Shown piece by piece: positions 43,379 to 50,586 of a DNA stretch of 64,000 nt (position 1 is its first letter; every line of letters starts with the position of its first letter). The stretch spans positions 6,076,001 through 6,140,000 of the forward strand of contig CBDDPL010000004.1 of NCBI GenBank assembly GCA_965232285.1. Direction: 5' to 3'. The position numbers were made by a program, and so were the translations under genes. The stretch comes from Denitrobaculum sp965232285 (GTDB taxonomy: Bacteria > Pseudomonadota > Alphaproteobacteria > Kiloniellales > Kiloniellaceae). Below the pieces are notes generated by a model. The model was given only the letters and a program-made list of their open reading frames with translations. It searched no databases and had not been told where the DNA came from.

Positions 43379-43867
43379 CTAGCGGAGCTCTGACAGATTG
43401 CTGGGTTCGTATTGTGCGCAGCCCAACATCATGTCGATGACCTCACCGTTTCTTGCAAGCGGCAGATAGATTCGTTCGATCCGGTCGAAGCGGTTCTCGA
43501 CTTTAACCAGCGGCGGCCCGACGCGGCGGTCCGGCTGGCCGGTTTCCACGATGCGGTCCATTCTTTCGAGCGTATCGGCGAGGGGCTTCCCCTCCATCAG
43601 TTCCTGAAGTGTCTTTCCCGTGCAGTCACCCCGCATCGCCGCAGCGATTGCGGTGCCGACCAGCCGATAGCGATAAATGCGCGGCGGCCCTTCGATATCG
43701 ATCAGCCAGATGTTCGGCAGCAGGCCGGGAATATCGACAGGATCGACATGTTGCCGGCCAGGTAACAGATCTGGCGCCGGCCTGAGCGATAGCCAGTATT
43801 CGTAGGCACGCCTGACGATGGCGCCGAGGTCGGTCTCAATGGTCTCAGGAAAACGTCGCTCGGTCAT
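43379..43867 (-). CDS. Stand-alone PAS-domain protein (PAS_5 type)
   Basis: A 162-residue protein that is essentially one PAS_5 domain: YWLSLRPAPDLLPGRQHVDP, LLPNIWLIDIEGPPRIYRYR, LVGTAIAAAMRGDCTGKTLQ, and RIYLPLARNGEVIDMMLGC. This family is common in alphaproteobacteria and has no output domain. Function unknown; perhaps a sensor acting on a partner. Convergent with marR. A second such protein is encoded at 59.0-59.6 kb. Confidence 0.85.
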   Translation of the reverse strand: MTERRFPETIETDLGAIVRRAYEYWLSLRPAPDLLPGRQHVDPVDIPGLLPNIWLIDIEGPPRIYRYRLVGTAIAAAMRGDCTGKTLQELMEGKPLADTLERMDRIVETGQPDRRVGPPLVKVENRFDRIERIYLPLARNGEVIDMMLGCAQYEPSNLSELR

Positions 43868-44339
43868 CGCGTGCTTCCATGTCGCGCTTTGTCGTTCGAC
43901 TTACGCAGTTTGCGCTCTTGGGAACTGCACTTCTGTTCGATGCCTGCGGCCTTTGCAAGCGGCTATTTCCTGAATACAGCAGTAACGCCCATTTATAAGT
44001 GAAAATCAGATAATAACTTAACTACTTAAAGTGAGCTCTGTTTCTGTGAGGCTCAAGTATTTTCCTTATGCTTTCTGAAAGCTTTGTTTGAAGCCCGACA
44101 ACAGTCCGATGCATGGAAGGCCGTTACCGGTTTCTGTCATCGAGGGCAGATCTTTGAGCGCGTGTCACCGGCGATGGTCGGGCGCGCGAACAAAAGCCTG
44201 ACCCGCCCCGGGTGATGCCGGGAACCCCGTTTCATTTGATTTACCGCAAGGAGTCGCGCGCGCATCGGCGCTATCAAGATGGCACTGGGACGCAAGGACG
44301 TCCGGGACGCAGTGCCTGACAATCTGGAGACAGTCGAAC
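43868..44339. other. 472-bp region upstream of gldA; hairpin near its end
   Basis: No gene recognised. The first part is the promoter side of the PAS gene; 43980-44080 is AT-rich. A hairpin GGCACTG (44281-44287) with CAGTGCC (44310-44316), containing an inner GGACGTCC, sits in the likely leader of the glycerol dehydrogenase gene, 24 bp before its start codon, and could influence translation. No known riboswitch class was matched. Confidence 0.5.
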
Positions 44340-45431
44340 ATGATCACCACTTCCATTTTTCCAGGGCGGTATGTTCAGGGCGCTAATGCCCTCGGTGTGC
44401 TGGGTGAAGAAGTGACGCGATTGGGATCCAAGCCGCTGTTGCTGGTCGATCGCTTCGTTCAGGAGTACCTGAAGGACGAGATCTCGGCCGGTTTGAAAGG
44501 GTTGCCGGACCCCTTCATCGATGTCTTCGGCGGTGAATGCAGCGATCCGGAAATCGCGCGGATCAAGACCGCGGCGGAGTTGGCCGGGGCCGACGTGATT
44601 GTCGGTATCGGGGGCGGCAAGACTCTGGATACCGCCAAGGCGGTGGCCCATGAGACGGCATTGCCGATCGTCATTGTCCCGACCATCGCCTCGACCGACG
44701 CGCCCTGCAGCGCGCTCTCGGTCATCTATACGGAGGCCGGCGCGTTCGCCAGATATCTCGTCCTGCCGCAGAACCCGAACGTGGTCATTGTCGACTCTAC
44801 GATCGTCGTGAAGGCGCCGCCGCGTTTCCTGGTCGCCGGCATGGGCGATGCGCTCGCGACCTGGCTGGAGGCGGAGTCCTGCCGCATTCGCATGGCCGCG
44901 AACATGACCGGCCGCCCGGGAACCATGACCGCCAATGCCCTGGCCCGTCTGTGTTTCGACACCCTGCTGGAGTACGGCCCCCTGGCGCTGACCGCCTGCG
45001 AGGCGAAAGCCGTGACCCCGGCCCTGGAGCATGTGATCGAGGCGAACACGCTGCTCAGCGGCCTGGGCTTCGAAAGCGGCGGCCTGGCTTCCTGCCACGC
45101 CATCCACAACGGTCTGACGGCTTTGAAGGAAACCCACGACTACTGGCATGGAGAGAAAGTGGCCATCGGCGTTCTGGCCTCTCTGTTCCTGACCGACAAG
45201 CCGAGAGATATGATCGATGAGGTCTACGACTTCTGCGAAGCCATCGGCCTGCCGACGACCCTCGCGGACATCGGCCTGGAAGGGGCCGATGACGAGAAAC
45301 TGATGATCGCCGCGACCGCGGCCTGCGCCTCCGGCGAGACCATCCACAACGAACCGACCGAGGTTTCACCCGAGATCGTTCTCTGGGCGCTGAAAGCGGC
45401 GAATGCAGAGGGGGTGCGGCGGAAGAGTTAG
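44340..45431 (+). CDS. gldA: Glycerol dehydrogenase (iron/zinc-type, GldA)
   Basis: A 363-residue GldA-type alcohol dehydrogenase: FPGRYVQGANALGVLGEEV, NAD-binding GIGGGKTLDTAKAVA, TIASTDAPCSALSVIY, metal ligands Asp and His in GMGDALATWLEAE, SCHAIHNGL and THDYWHGEKVAIG. It oxidises glycerol to dihydroxyacetone with NAD+. Stands alone ahead of the IS30-marked island; its 3' side at 45432 is where low-GC sequence begins. Confidence 0.94.
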   Translation: MITTSIFPGRYVQGANALGVLGEEVTRLGSKPLLLVDRFVQEYLKDEISAGLKGLPDPFIDVFGGECSDPEIARIKTAAELAGADVIVGIGGGKTLDTAKAVAHETALPIVIVPTIASTDAPCSALSVIYTEAGAFARYLVLPQNPNVVIVDSTIVVKAPPRFLVAGMGDALATWLEAESCRIRMAANMTGRPGTMTANALARLCFDTLLEYGPLALTACEAKAVTPALEHVIEANTLLSGLGFESGGLASCHAIHNGLTALKETHDYWHGEKVAIGVLASLFLTDKPRDMIDEVYDFCEAIGLPTTLADIGLEGADDEKLMIAATAACASGETIHNEPTEVSPEIVLWALKAANAEGVRRKS

Positions 45432-45542
45432 GGGCGGTTGGGTTTTATGGGGGACAGGAGCGTCGGAGGTTTGCGGGGCGGGTTTTTGTTTGGGGGTATT
45501 ATCATAGTCGATGACGCACAACTCAAGACCTGACTCCAGTCA
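45432..45542. other. Left junction of the low-GC island
   Basis: Short non-coding stretch between gldA and the first IS30 fragment, containing GGGGGTATTATCATAGTCG. Composition changes from GC-rich to AT-rich here. No inverted repeat or target duplication recognised. Confidence 0.4.
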
Positions 45543-45695
45543 TTCATCCCCAAGGGATGCGACATGAAGAAAGTCTCAAAACGAAAGCTTGATGCCGTCG
45601 TCAAGGCCCTCAATCATAGACCCAGAAAATGCCTCGGATACAGAACACCACATGAGGTCATGGCCACAAAATTCACTGGCGCATTTGAAACGTGA
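45543..45695 (+). pseudogene. IS30-family transposase, 3' remnant (copy 1)
   Basis: The frame reads FIPKGCDMKKVSKRKLDAVV, then ALNHRPRKCLGYRTPHEVMA and ends FTGAFET. The LNxRPRKCLGYxTPxE block is the C-terminal signature of IS30-family transposases. Only about 50 residues remain; the frame is stopped just upstream and the catalytic DDE domain is gone. The same end occurs again at 46265-46504, about 85-90 percent alike over the last 43 codons. Confidence 0.88.
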
Positions 45696-45851
45696 ATCTG
45701 CACTTCCAAAGGAATATCCAATTCTGTGAAGCGACCGACTCGATCAAAGATGCAAGTTATGGTATTATTTTGCGTCAATCCAAGACGTTAATTTAGAAAT
45801 ACACTATCCAAAAACACGTTCGTAGTAGCGTTTTGTCGAAAGGATGAGGCT
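45696..45851. promoter_or_regulatory. AT-rich upstream region of the Cys-rich secreted protein gene
   Basis: About 155 bp between the IS30 fragment and the start codon, strongly AT-rich. It probably holds the promoter (TTAATTTAGAAAT around 45788-45800 looks -10-like) and ends with AAAGGATGAGG as ribosome site. A promoter supplied by the IS remnant is possible. Confidence 0.4.
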
Positions 45852-46196
45852 ATGTTCAAGCAAGTTTGGTTGCTTCTCATTGTCATGCTTTCTCTTTTAG
45901 CCTCGCCCGCGAGTTCACAGCAGATTCTGCAAAACACGAACTCCGGTTCGAATTCGATTGAAAGCATCTCTTTGTCCATCAAAAAGGGGTTATCTGAAAA
46001 CGTGGGCGAATTATTAGTCCAAGGAGGAAACTCCTGCAGTGCGCCTTCTTTACGTCTTTGCAGCGGATGTAGCGTTTCCTGCCCGGCAAACAAAGAGGCT
46101 CAATGCAAACCAGGAACCACGCATTGCAGTGGAAAGCCGGGATACCCTACTTACAGGTGTTGGTGTGCGAGGGCGGCGTCTTGTAAATGTAAGTAA
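45852..46196 (+). CDS. Small secreted cysteine-rich protein, 114 residues
   Basis: Signal peptide FKQVWLLLIVMLSLLASPAS with cleavage near ASSQ, then a polar stretch of about 35 residues, and a compact C-terminal region of about 54 residues with ten cysteines (spacing C-7-C-2-C-3-C-7-C-6-C-10-C-1-C-5-C-1-C). The C-terminal part is rich in Gly, Pro, Lys and small residues and ends WCARAASCKCK, consistent with a disulfide-bonded knot of the toxin or defensin kind. No known family recognised. ATG 45852 has AAGGATGAGG upstream. Low-GC, and flanked on both sides by IS30 transposase remnants: horizontally acquired. Confidence 0.72.
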   Translation: MFKQVWLLLIVMLSLLASPASSQQILQNTNSGSNSIESISLSIKKGLSENVGELLVQGGNSCSAPSLRLCSGCSVSCPANKEAQCKPGTTHCSGKPGYPTYRCWCARAASCKCK

Positions 46197-46264
46197 TGTT
46201 CACTGCATTTGTCAGCTTAGCCTGGTAGATGACGCATCTAAGTTAAGCAGAGAGGGCGAGGTAG

Positions 46265-46504
46265 GCATCTTGCCTCAAGGTCTACTTCGCAGACCCCTAT
46301 TGCCCGTGGCAGCACGGCACGAACGAAAACACCAACGACCTCATGCGCCAGCACATCCCTAAGGGATGTGATATGAAGAAAATCTCAAAGCGAAAGTTTG
46401 ATGCCGTCGTCAGCGCACTCAATCATAGACCCAGAAAATGCCTCGGCTACAAAACACCCGCAGAGGCCATGGCCGCAAAATTCACTGGCGCATTTGAAAC
46501 CTGA
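46265..46504 (+). pseudogene. IS30-family transposase, 3' remnant (copy 2)
   Basis: The frame reads VYFADPYCPWQHGTNENTND, then LMRQHIPKGCDMKKISKRKF and ALNHRPRKCLGYKTPAEAMA, ending FTGAFET. WQxGTNENTNxLxRQ with the catalytic Glu of the DDE triad is diagnostic of IS30. It is stopped by TAG directly upstream and the 5' three-quarters are missing. Longer than copy 1 by about 29 codons and not identical to it, so the two are separate insertions or an old duplication. Confidence 0.9.
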
Positions 46505-46638
46505 ATCTGCAGGAATTCCTATTTTTGGATTCCCTTACAAACGTGCAAATTTTTTAGATAAGCAAGTCATCTTCTTTCAGATAAATAACCTCAACTTTAT
46601 CCGATTTTTGACTCGTAAAGCAGTGCCGACTTTAAGCC

Positions 46639-48336
46639 TCAGTTTTCAATTGTTTCGTCAGCGGTTTCTAGCAGTGCTGACCGACACATGGATTGGTTTA
46701 GCTTCGTTTGCAGTTTAACCAAAAATGGAAAATCTCGAACTTCCAAGTGCTTTCTAACCGCTCTTGCCAACGAATTAGTATCCGTTAGTTTGAACCACAC
46801 AGAAAATTCTTTTAGTAACTCCTTTGCTGGTAGTAATTGAAGTGCAATATTCACATTCTTTGTATTATTTAATTCTTTAAGTCGAGTTTGCTCTTCTTTT
46901 AATATTGATTTTACGTTTTTCACATCAAGCACCAGTTGAGCACGCTCAATTTGCTTAGAAACATCTGCAACAAAAACTCGCTCTAAATCATCGTAGTTAT
47001 TTATTTTTTGCAATGACTTAGACGACATTGAGGGGCGAATGCTCAGGCTCAAACGAGCATTTGCGCGCTTGGCGCAGATCGCGAACAAATTGCGATCGAT
47101 GTACTCGAACAACTTTGATTCAATTTCGATTCGAGTTGGAATAGGCTCAAGGGTACCAAGTTTTTGTATCAAAGAGTGCAACAAATAAGGATCGCACAAG
47201 TAACTTTCAGCTTCATGTAGGTCGAGAACAATTAGCCCTTTTTCTTTAAGTTGTGCCACTTCTTTGTCTGACTTATAATCACGATCAATTACCCCGGTAA
47301 TTGATATTTCAGGGGATATCTTTTCCCATTTTCCACTTCTTGTTGCCATCGCTGCAACGTCTTCACTGCCACCTACAGGAGAAGGCAGAAAGCTCTCCCC
47401 CTCCAGTAACCATCTATAAAAGACAACGTCGAATGATTCATCATAACCCTCAACAACGAGGGCATTCTTGTGCGCAATTAGAGATGGGATATTTCCAAGA
47501 AGATCTTTCTGATCAGAATAAGACAACTCATTTAAACCATCGATCTCTTGAATGCTGTCATCACTATTGCTGAGCACAAGTAATTTTTGAACTGATTCTC
47601 TCAATGCGAAATTAACGCTATGAGTCGCGTATATAAATACAGCACGCGGTAACAGACTCTCAATCGATGTCCATAACCTGTTAGCAAGACCAGGATTTAA
47701 ATTCAACTCGGGCTCATCTACAAATAGAACGCTCTTTTCGTCAGTCAATTCAATAACATCTACAAGTATCGAAAATACTTGCTTTTCCCCATCAGACAAT
47801 CCGGTCGGGCCGTACTCGCTGGCTCGTTTTGTGCAAAGCAATCGATTGTCCGAGCGTCTATAGCGAAGTTTAATTGTCGGAAAAATGTCGTTAAATATCT
47901 CAAAGACTCTGATCATTGGATCGGTTGGAGGAGGAGGCCGCTTTGCTAGCCCACCTGAGTTTTCCCACTGAACTATCGCATCGGAATGGGCAATTTTCGA
48001 GTCGACACCACGTTGTTCAAGAGCCTTCAAGCCGTGAAATAAGCGGCTCGTAAGAGTTTGAGTTCTCTTTTGTCTAAAACCAGACAAGATTTGATCGAAT
48101 GTTTTGAACTCGCCATAATTGCGATTATTTAGTTCAAGCGAGTCTACCATTTGCACCGCTCTGCCACCCTCGATACGAACAGGGGTGTAACCAGCTAGAA
48201 ATGTATCGCAACGTTTTTGAAGCTCTTGAAGTAACTTCGACTTTCCCGTTCCGTTAGATCCCAGAAGCACATTCACACGTTCAAAATTGAATCGTTTTTC
48301 TCCTGTTCGAGAAGTTATTATTTCAAAGCTGACCAT
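46639..48336 (-). CDS. AAA ATPase - DUF4435/Toprim-like fusion protein (putative phage-defence effector)
   Basis: A 565-residue low-GC protein. N-terminal SMC-like AAA ATPase: Walker A LLGSNGTGKSKLL (26-33), ABC-type signature GLSDGEKQVFSIL (180-190), Walker B SVLFVDEPELNLNP (202-215), His switch YATHSVNFAL (236-245). Residues about 290-565: ALVVEGYDESFDVVFYRWLL (Glu296), TGVIDRDY (Asp351, Asp353) and LDLHEAESYLCDP, matching the DUF4435/Toprim-like layout. AriA (AAA15) and AriB (DUF4435) form the PARIS anti-phage system, usually as two genes; this looks like a one-gene version. An OLD-family nuclease is the alternative. ATG 48336 has CGGAAGG upstream; a longer frame begins at 48465. Confidence 0.8.
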   Translation of the reverse strand: MVSFEIITSRTGEKRFNFERVNVLLGSNGTGKSKLLQELQKRCDTFLAGYTPVRIEGGRAVQMVDSLELNNRNYGEFKTFDQILSGFRQKRTQTLTSRLFHGLKALEQRGVDSKIAHSDAIVQWENSGGLAKRPPPPTDPMIRVFEIFNDIFPTIKLRYRRSDNRLLCTKRASEYGPTGLSDGEKQVFSILVDVIELTDEKSVLFVDEPELNLNPGLANRLWTSIESLLPRAVFIYATHSVNFALRESVQKLLVLSNSDDSIQEIDGLNELSYSDQKDLLGNIPSLIAHKNALVVEGYDESFDVVFYRWLLEGESFLPSPVGGSEDVAAMATRSGKWEKISPEISITGVIDRDYKSDKEVAQLKEKGLIVLDLHEAESYLCDPYLLHSLIQKLGTLEPIPTRIEIESKLFEYIDRNLFAICAKRANARLSLSIRPSMSSKSLQKINNYDDLERVFVADVSKQIERAQLVLDVKNVKSILKEEQTRLKELNNTKNVNIALQLLPAKELLKEFSVWFKLTDTNSLARAVRKHLEVRDFPFLVKLQTKLNQSMCRSALLETADETIEN

Positions 48337-48720
48337 TTTACCTTCCGCTTTAAATAGGATCGTGTAGCCATTATTGATCTTAACACTACGGGATTCGAAT
48401 TTATCAAACCTAAGGTCGATATTTCGTCTTATAACACAATCTAAGGCATACAGTAGAACAGGCAAAAAGGCTATCGTTATCGTCGCTCTAAAAAGCGAGT
48501 AAGTCCGAGTCCTAGTTTGCGTTTAGTCGGCTTCGAAGGATGAAGCGTAAGAATGAGTATCCGGCCCAGCCCCACCTCTCGAATGTGGTGAACTGGATCA
48601 GGCTTTCGATTGTACATACGTTTCAGCATGTTGTGTGAGACAGATGAGGGGGCGCGCGGCAATATGTTCCCGCGACTTGAATCTGTTTTGCGCGAGTGTG
48701 TTCAATCTATGAAGGAGTGA
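48337..48720. other. Non-coding stretch upstream of the AAA-DUF4435 gene
   Basis: About 380 bp, AT-rich near 48340-48470 and mixed beyond. It probably contains the promoter of the leftward AAA-DUF4435 gene. A 61-codon minus-strand frame at 48477-48662 lacks protein-like character and is not called. The tenA fragment begins at 48721. Confidence 0.5.
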
Positions 48721-48906
48721 CTATTTCCCAAAAGCATCTTCAAAAAACGCCGCTTCCAGCTCCGTCACTTTCCTGAAGAGCGCAACCAGGCTCTCCTGCC
48801 TTTCAGCGTCCAGCTCTTCGCAGGCCCGGTCGGTATCCATCCGCAGCCACTCGACAAATCCTACAAACTCCGGCGCCGCGTGCAGTTCGATCCACTCTCG
48901 GTGGTG
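48721..48906 (-). pseudogene. Truncated duplicate of the tenA 3' end
   Basis: The minus-strand frame reads REWIELHAAPEFVGFVEWLR, then DTDRACEELDAERQESLVAL and ends AAFFEDAFGK, matching the last 61 residues of the TenA encoded at 49682-50377 with few substitutions. Similarity at DNA level starts at the stop codon and ends near 48906, where the sequence (GGTGACCGGGG) departs. An ATG at 48957 is in frame but outside the homologous part. It is a relic copy, separated from the intact gene by a ParDE pair. Confidence 0.88.
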
Positions 48907-49036
48907 ACCGGGGACAGGTCTTTGATTGTGCAATGCTCGTTGGCGAATGCCACGCAAAAAAGAGGGGTACGGGGGAGCCTGTTCCCCCGATTTGTTTGGA
49001 TTTCCCAGAGTTCTTCGGTTCTTAAAATCTCATTCT

Positions 49037-49052
49037 TACAACATTTGTTGTA
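49037..49052. promoter_or_regulatory. Palindrome upstream of parD-like gene (autoregulatory operator candidate)
   Basis: TACAAC-attt-GTTGTA, perfect 6-bp arms, 46 bp before the antitoxin start, followed by a TGCTAACAT extended -10-like element. Antitoxins of the RHH type repress their own promoter by binding such dyads. Confidence 0.6.
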
Positions 49053-49098
49053 GATGTGGTTTTCATGCTAACATGCGCAAGAGCTACAGGAGACAGCA

Positions 49099-49365
49099 AT
49101 GCCCCGTCTTTCGATAGATCTGAGCGCGCAGGAACACCAACAGCTCAAGGCCATGGCTGCGCTCAAGGGCCAGAGCATCAAGGCCTATGTCTTGTCCCGC
49201 GCGCTGGTCGAGATGCCCGATCCCGCAAGCATGAGCGATCAGGAAGCCTTGCAGGCGCTTAAGCAACTCTTGGCGCCGCGTGTCGCGGAGTTGGAGGCCG
49301 GCAATCTGGTGAAGGCGAGCGCGAACGACATAAAGCGGGAAGCGCGCAAACGGCTAAAGCGCTAA
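49099..49365 (+). CDS. ParD-type antitoxin
   Basis: An 88-residue protein with an N-terminal ribbon-helix-helix (RLSIDLSAQEHQQLKAMAAL, GQSIKAYVLSRALVE) and a charged C-terminal tail ending ARKRLKR that would wrap the toxin. Length and layout fit plasmid-stabilisation (ParD/RelB-like) antitoxins. Its TAA is directly followed by the toxin ATG. ATG 49099 has AGGAGACAGC upstream. Confidence 0.86.
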   Translation: MPRLSIDLSAQEHQQLKAMAALKGQSIKAYVLSRALVEMPDPASMSDQEALQALKQLLAPRVAELEAGNLVKASANDIKREARKRLKR

Positions 49366-49665
49366 ATGGCCGCATATCGCCTCACATCTTCAGCGCAAGA
49401 AGATCTGATCGGTATCTGGCTTTATACCTTGGAGACCTGGGGTGAGCAGCAGGCGGACCGTTATCAGGACGAACTGCATGGCTGTTTCGAACGGCTCGCG
49501 TCCGGGATGGGGTATGCGAAACCGCTTCCGGGGATGGATGGTGTGAAGTCGCACCATTGCCGGCACCACTATGTGTTCTTCCTTGAACGGCCGGAGGAGA
49601 TCATCATCCTCGCCGTATTTCATGAGCGCATGGATTTGATGCGACGCCTGCGCGAACGTCTGTAG
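49366..49665 (+). CDS. ParE/RelE superfamily toxin
   Basis: A 99-residue ParE-type toxin: YRLTSSAQEDLIGIWLYTLE, WGEQQADRYQDELHGCFERL, then HHCRHHYVFFLERPEEIIIL and AVFHERMDLMRRLRERL. ParE toxins poison DNA gyrase; RelE-type relatives cut mRNA, and sequence alone favours ParE. Adjacent to the antitoxin with no gap. The pair lies between the truncated and intact tenA copies. Confidence 0.88.
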   Translation: MAAYRLTSSAQEDLIGIWLYTLETWGEQQADRYQDELHGCFERLASGMGYAKPLPGMDGVKSHHCRHHYVFFLERPEEIIILAVFHERMDLMRRLRERL

Positions 49666-49681
49666 GTTATGAGGGCCTGTT

Positions 49682-50377
49682 TTAGTCCCCAAAAGCATCC
49701 TCAAAAAATGCTGCTTCCAGTTCCGTCACCTTCCTGAAGAGCGCCACCAGACTCTCCTGCCGTTCCGCGTCCAAGCCTTCGCAGGCCCGGTCTGTTTCCG
49801 TCCGCAGCCACTCCACAAATCCCACGAACTCCGCCGTAGCGTGAAGTTCGATCCATTCCCGGTACTGCGGCTGGGGAGGCTGGGCATTTGCCACCGGTGC
49901 CGCCCAGGCCTGGTAGACCCATTCGGAGCATAGCAGGACGGTCATGGCTTCCTGGTAGAGGCCGCCGCCGGCATAGCCGCTGGCGCCGCCGACGATGGCG
50001 TCGGAGATGGCCTGTGTGACCGGCGTGGGCGGGGTGTTGCGCCAGGTTCCCTCGTCCACGCCCAGGCGCTCGAAGGATGTCAGGAAAAAGTCGTTCTCGG
50101 CGTTGGTCAGGACTGAGAGGAAACCGGCGAGGGGGCGGCGGGTGGCCATGTCGGGGGCCAAGGCGATGGCGAAACCGACCGCCTGCGCCAGGCAATCGAC
50201 ATAGTGATAGTCCTGGATCAGGTAGCGGACGAAGACCTCGTCGGGCAGGCTGCCGTCGGCAAGCTGGCGGGTGAAGCGGTGGGTGGTGGCCTGGGTCCAG
50301 AAGGGCTCTGACTCGTCGCGGAGGCGGTCGGTGAAGCGTTTTGGTTTTGCTTCATTCTCGTTTGCAGATGAGGTCAT
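49682..50377 (-). CDS. tenA: TenA family thiaminase II / aminopyrimidine aminohydrolase
   Basis: A 231-residue TenA with the active-site pattern: Asp in YLIQDYHYVDCLAQA, Cys in LLCSEWVYQAWA and the C-terminal Glu in VTELEAAFFEDAF. It hydrolyses aminopyrimidine (thiamin breakdown product) to HMP for thiamin salvage. The frame is open up to 50533 but that includes the palindromic element; ATG 50377 starts the family sequence (ANENEAKPKRFTDRLRDESE). Downstream of the riboswitch-linked thiY gene on the same strand, separated by a 31-bp inverted repeat. Confidence 0.92.
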   Translation of the reverse strand: MTSSANENEAKPKRFTDRLRDESEPFWTQATTHRFTRQLADGSLPDEVFVRYLIQDYHYVDCLAQAVGFAIALAPDMATRRPLAGFLSVLTNAENDFFLTSFERLGVDEGTWRNTPPTPVTQAISDAIVGGASGYAGGGLYQEAMTVLLCSEWVYQAWAAPVANAQPPQPQYREWIELHATAEFVGFVEWLRTETDRACEGLDAERQESLVALFRKVTELEAAFFEDAFGD

Positions 50378-50432
50378 GGTGTCACTCTCGAATGAAGGTT
50401 CTGCGCTGGCCCGTGTTGTTTGATTTAGCTGC

Positions 50433-50510
50433 GGCACCAGCCCGCTCCCCCTCCCAACCACCCGCAGGATAATCGCATTGGGTGGTTGGGAGGGGGAGCG
50501 GGCTGGTGCC
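50433..50510. repeat. 31-bp perfect inverted repeat with 16-nt loop
   Basis: Left arm 50433-50463 (begins GGCACCAGCCCGC, ends CCAACCACCC), loop 50464-50479, right arm 50480-50510, exact reverse complement. Lies in the transcribed gap between thiY and tenA. No U-run follows in either direction, so it is not a standard terminator; an mRNA-stabilising or expression-splitting hairpin, or a mobile palindromic repeat, is possible. Confidence 0.9.
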
Positions 50511-50586
50511 GGTTCGGCGTGAGCCGAACTCAAGCAAACAACCCGGCGAGGGTAGGCCTCGAACCAGGTGTTAGCCGCTCTAAATC

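Noticed and set aside
43868..44339. Possible riboswitch upstream of gldA
   Set aside because: Only a simple hairpin was found. None of the riboswitch consensus elements I know (TPP, cobalamin, SAM, glycine, FMN) is present.
48477..48662. 61-codon minus-strand frame between the ATPase and the tenA fragment
   Set aside because: No plausible ribosome site, no similarity, basic low-information composition.
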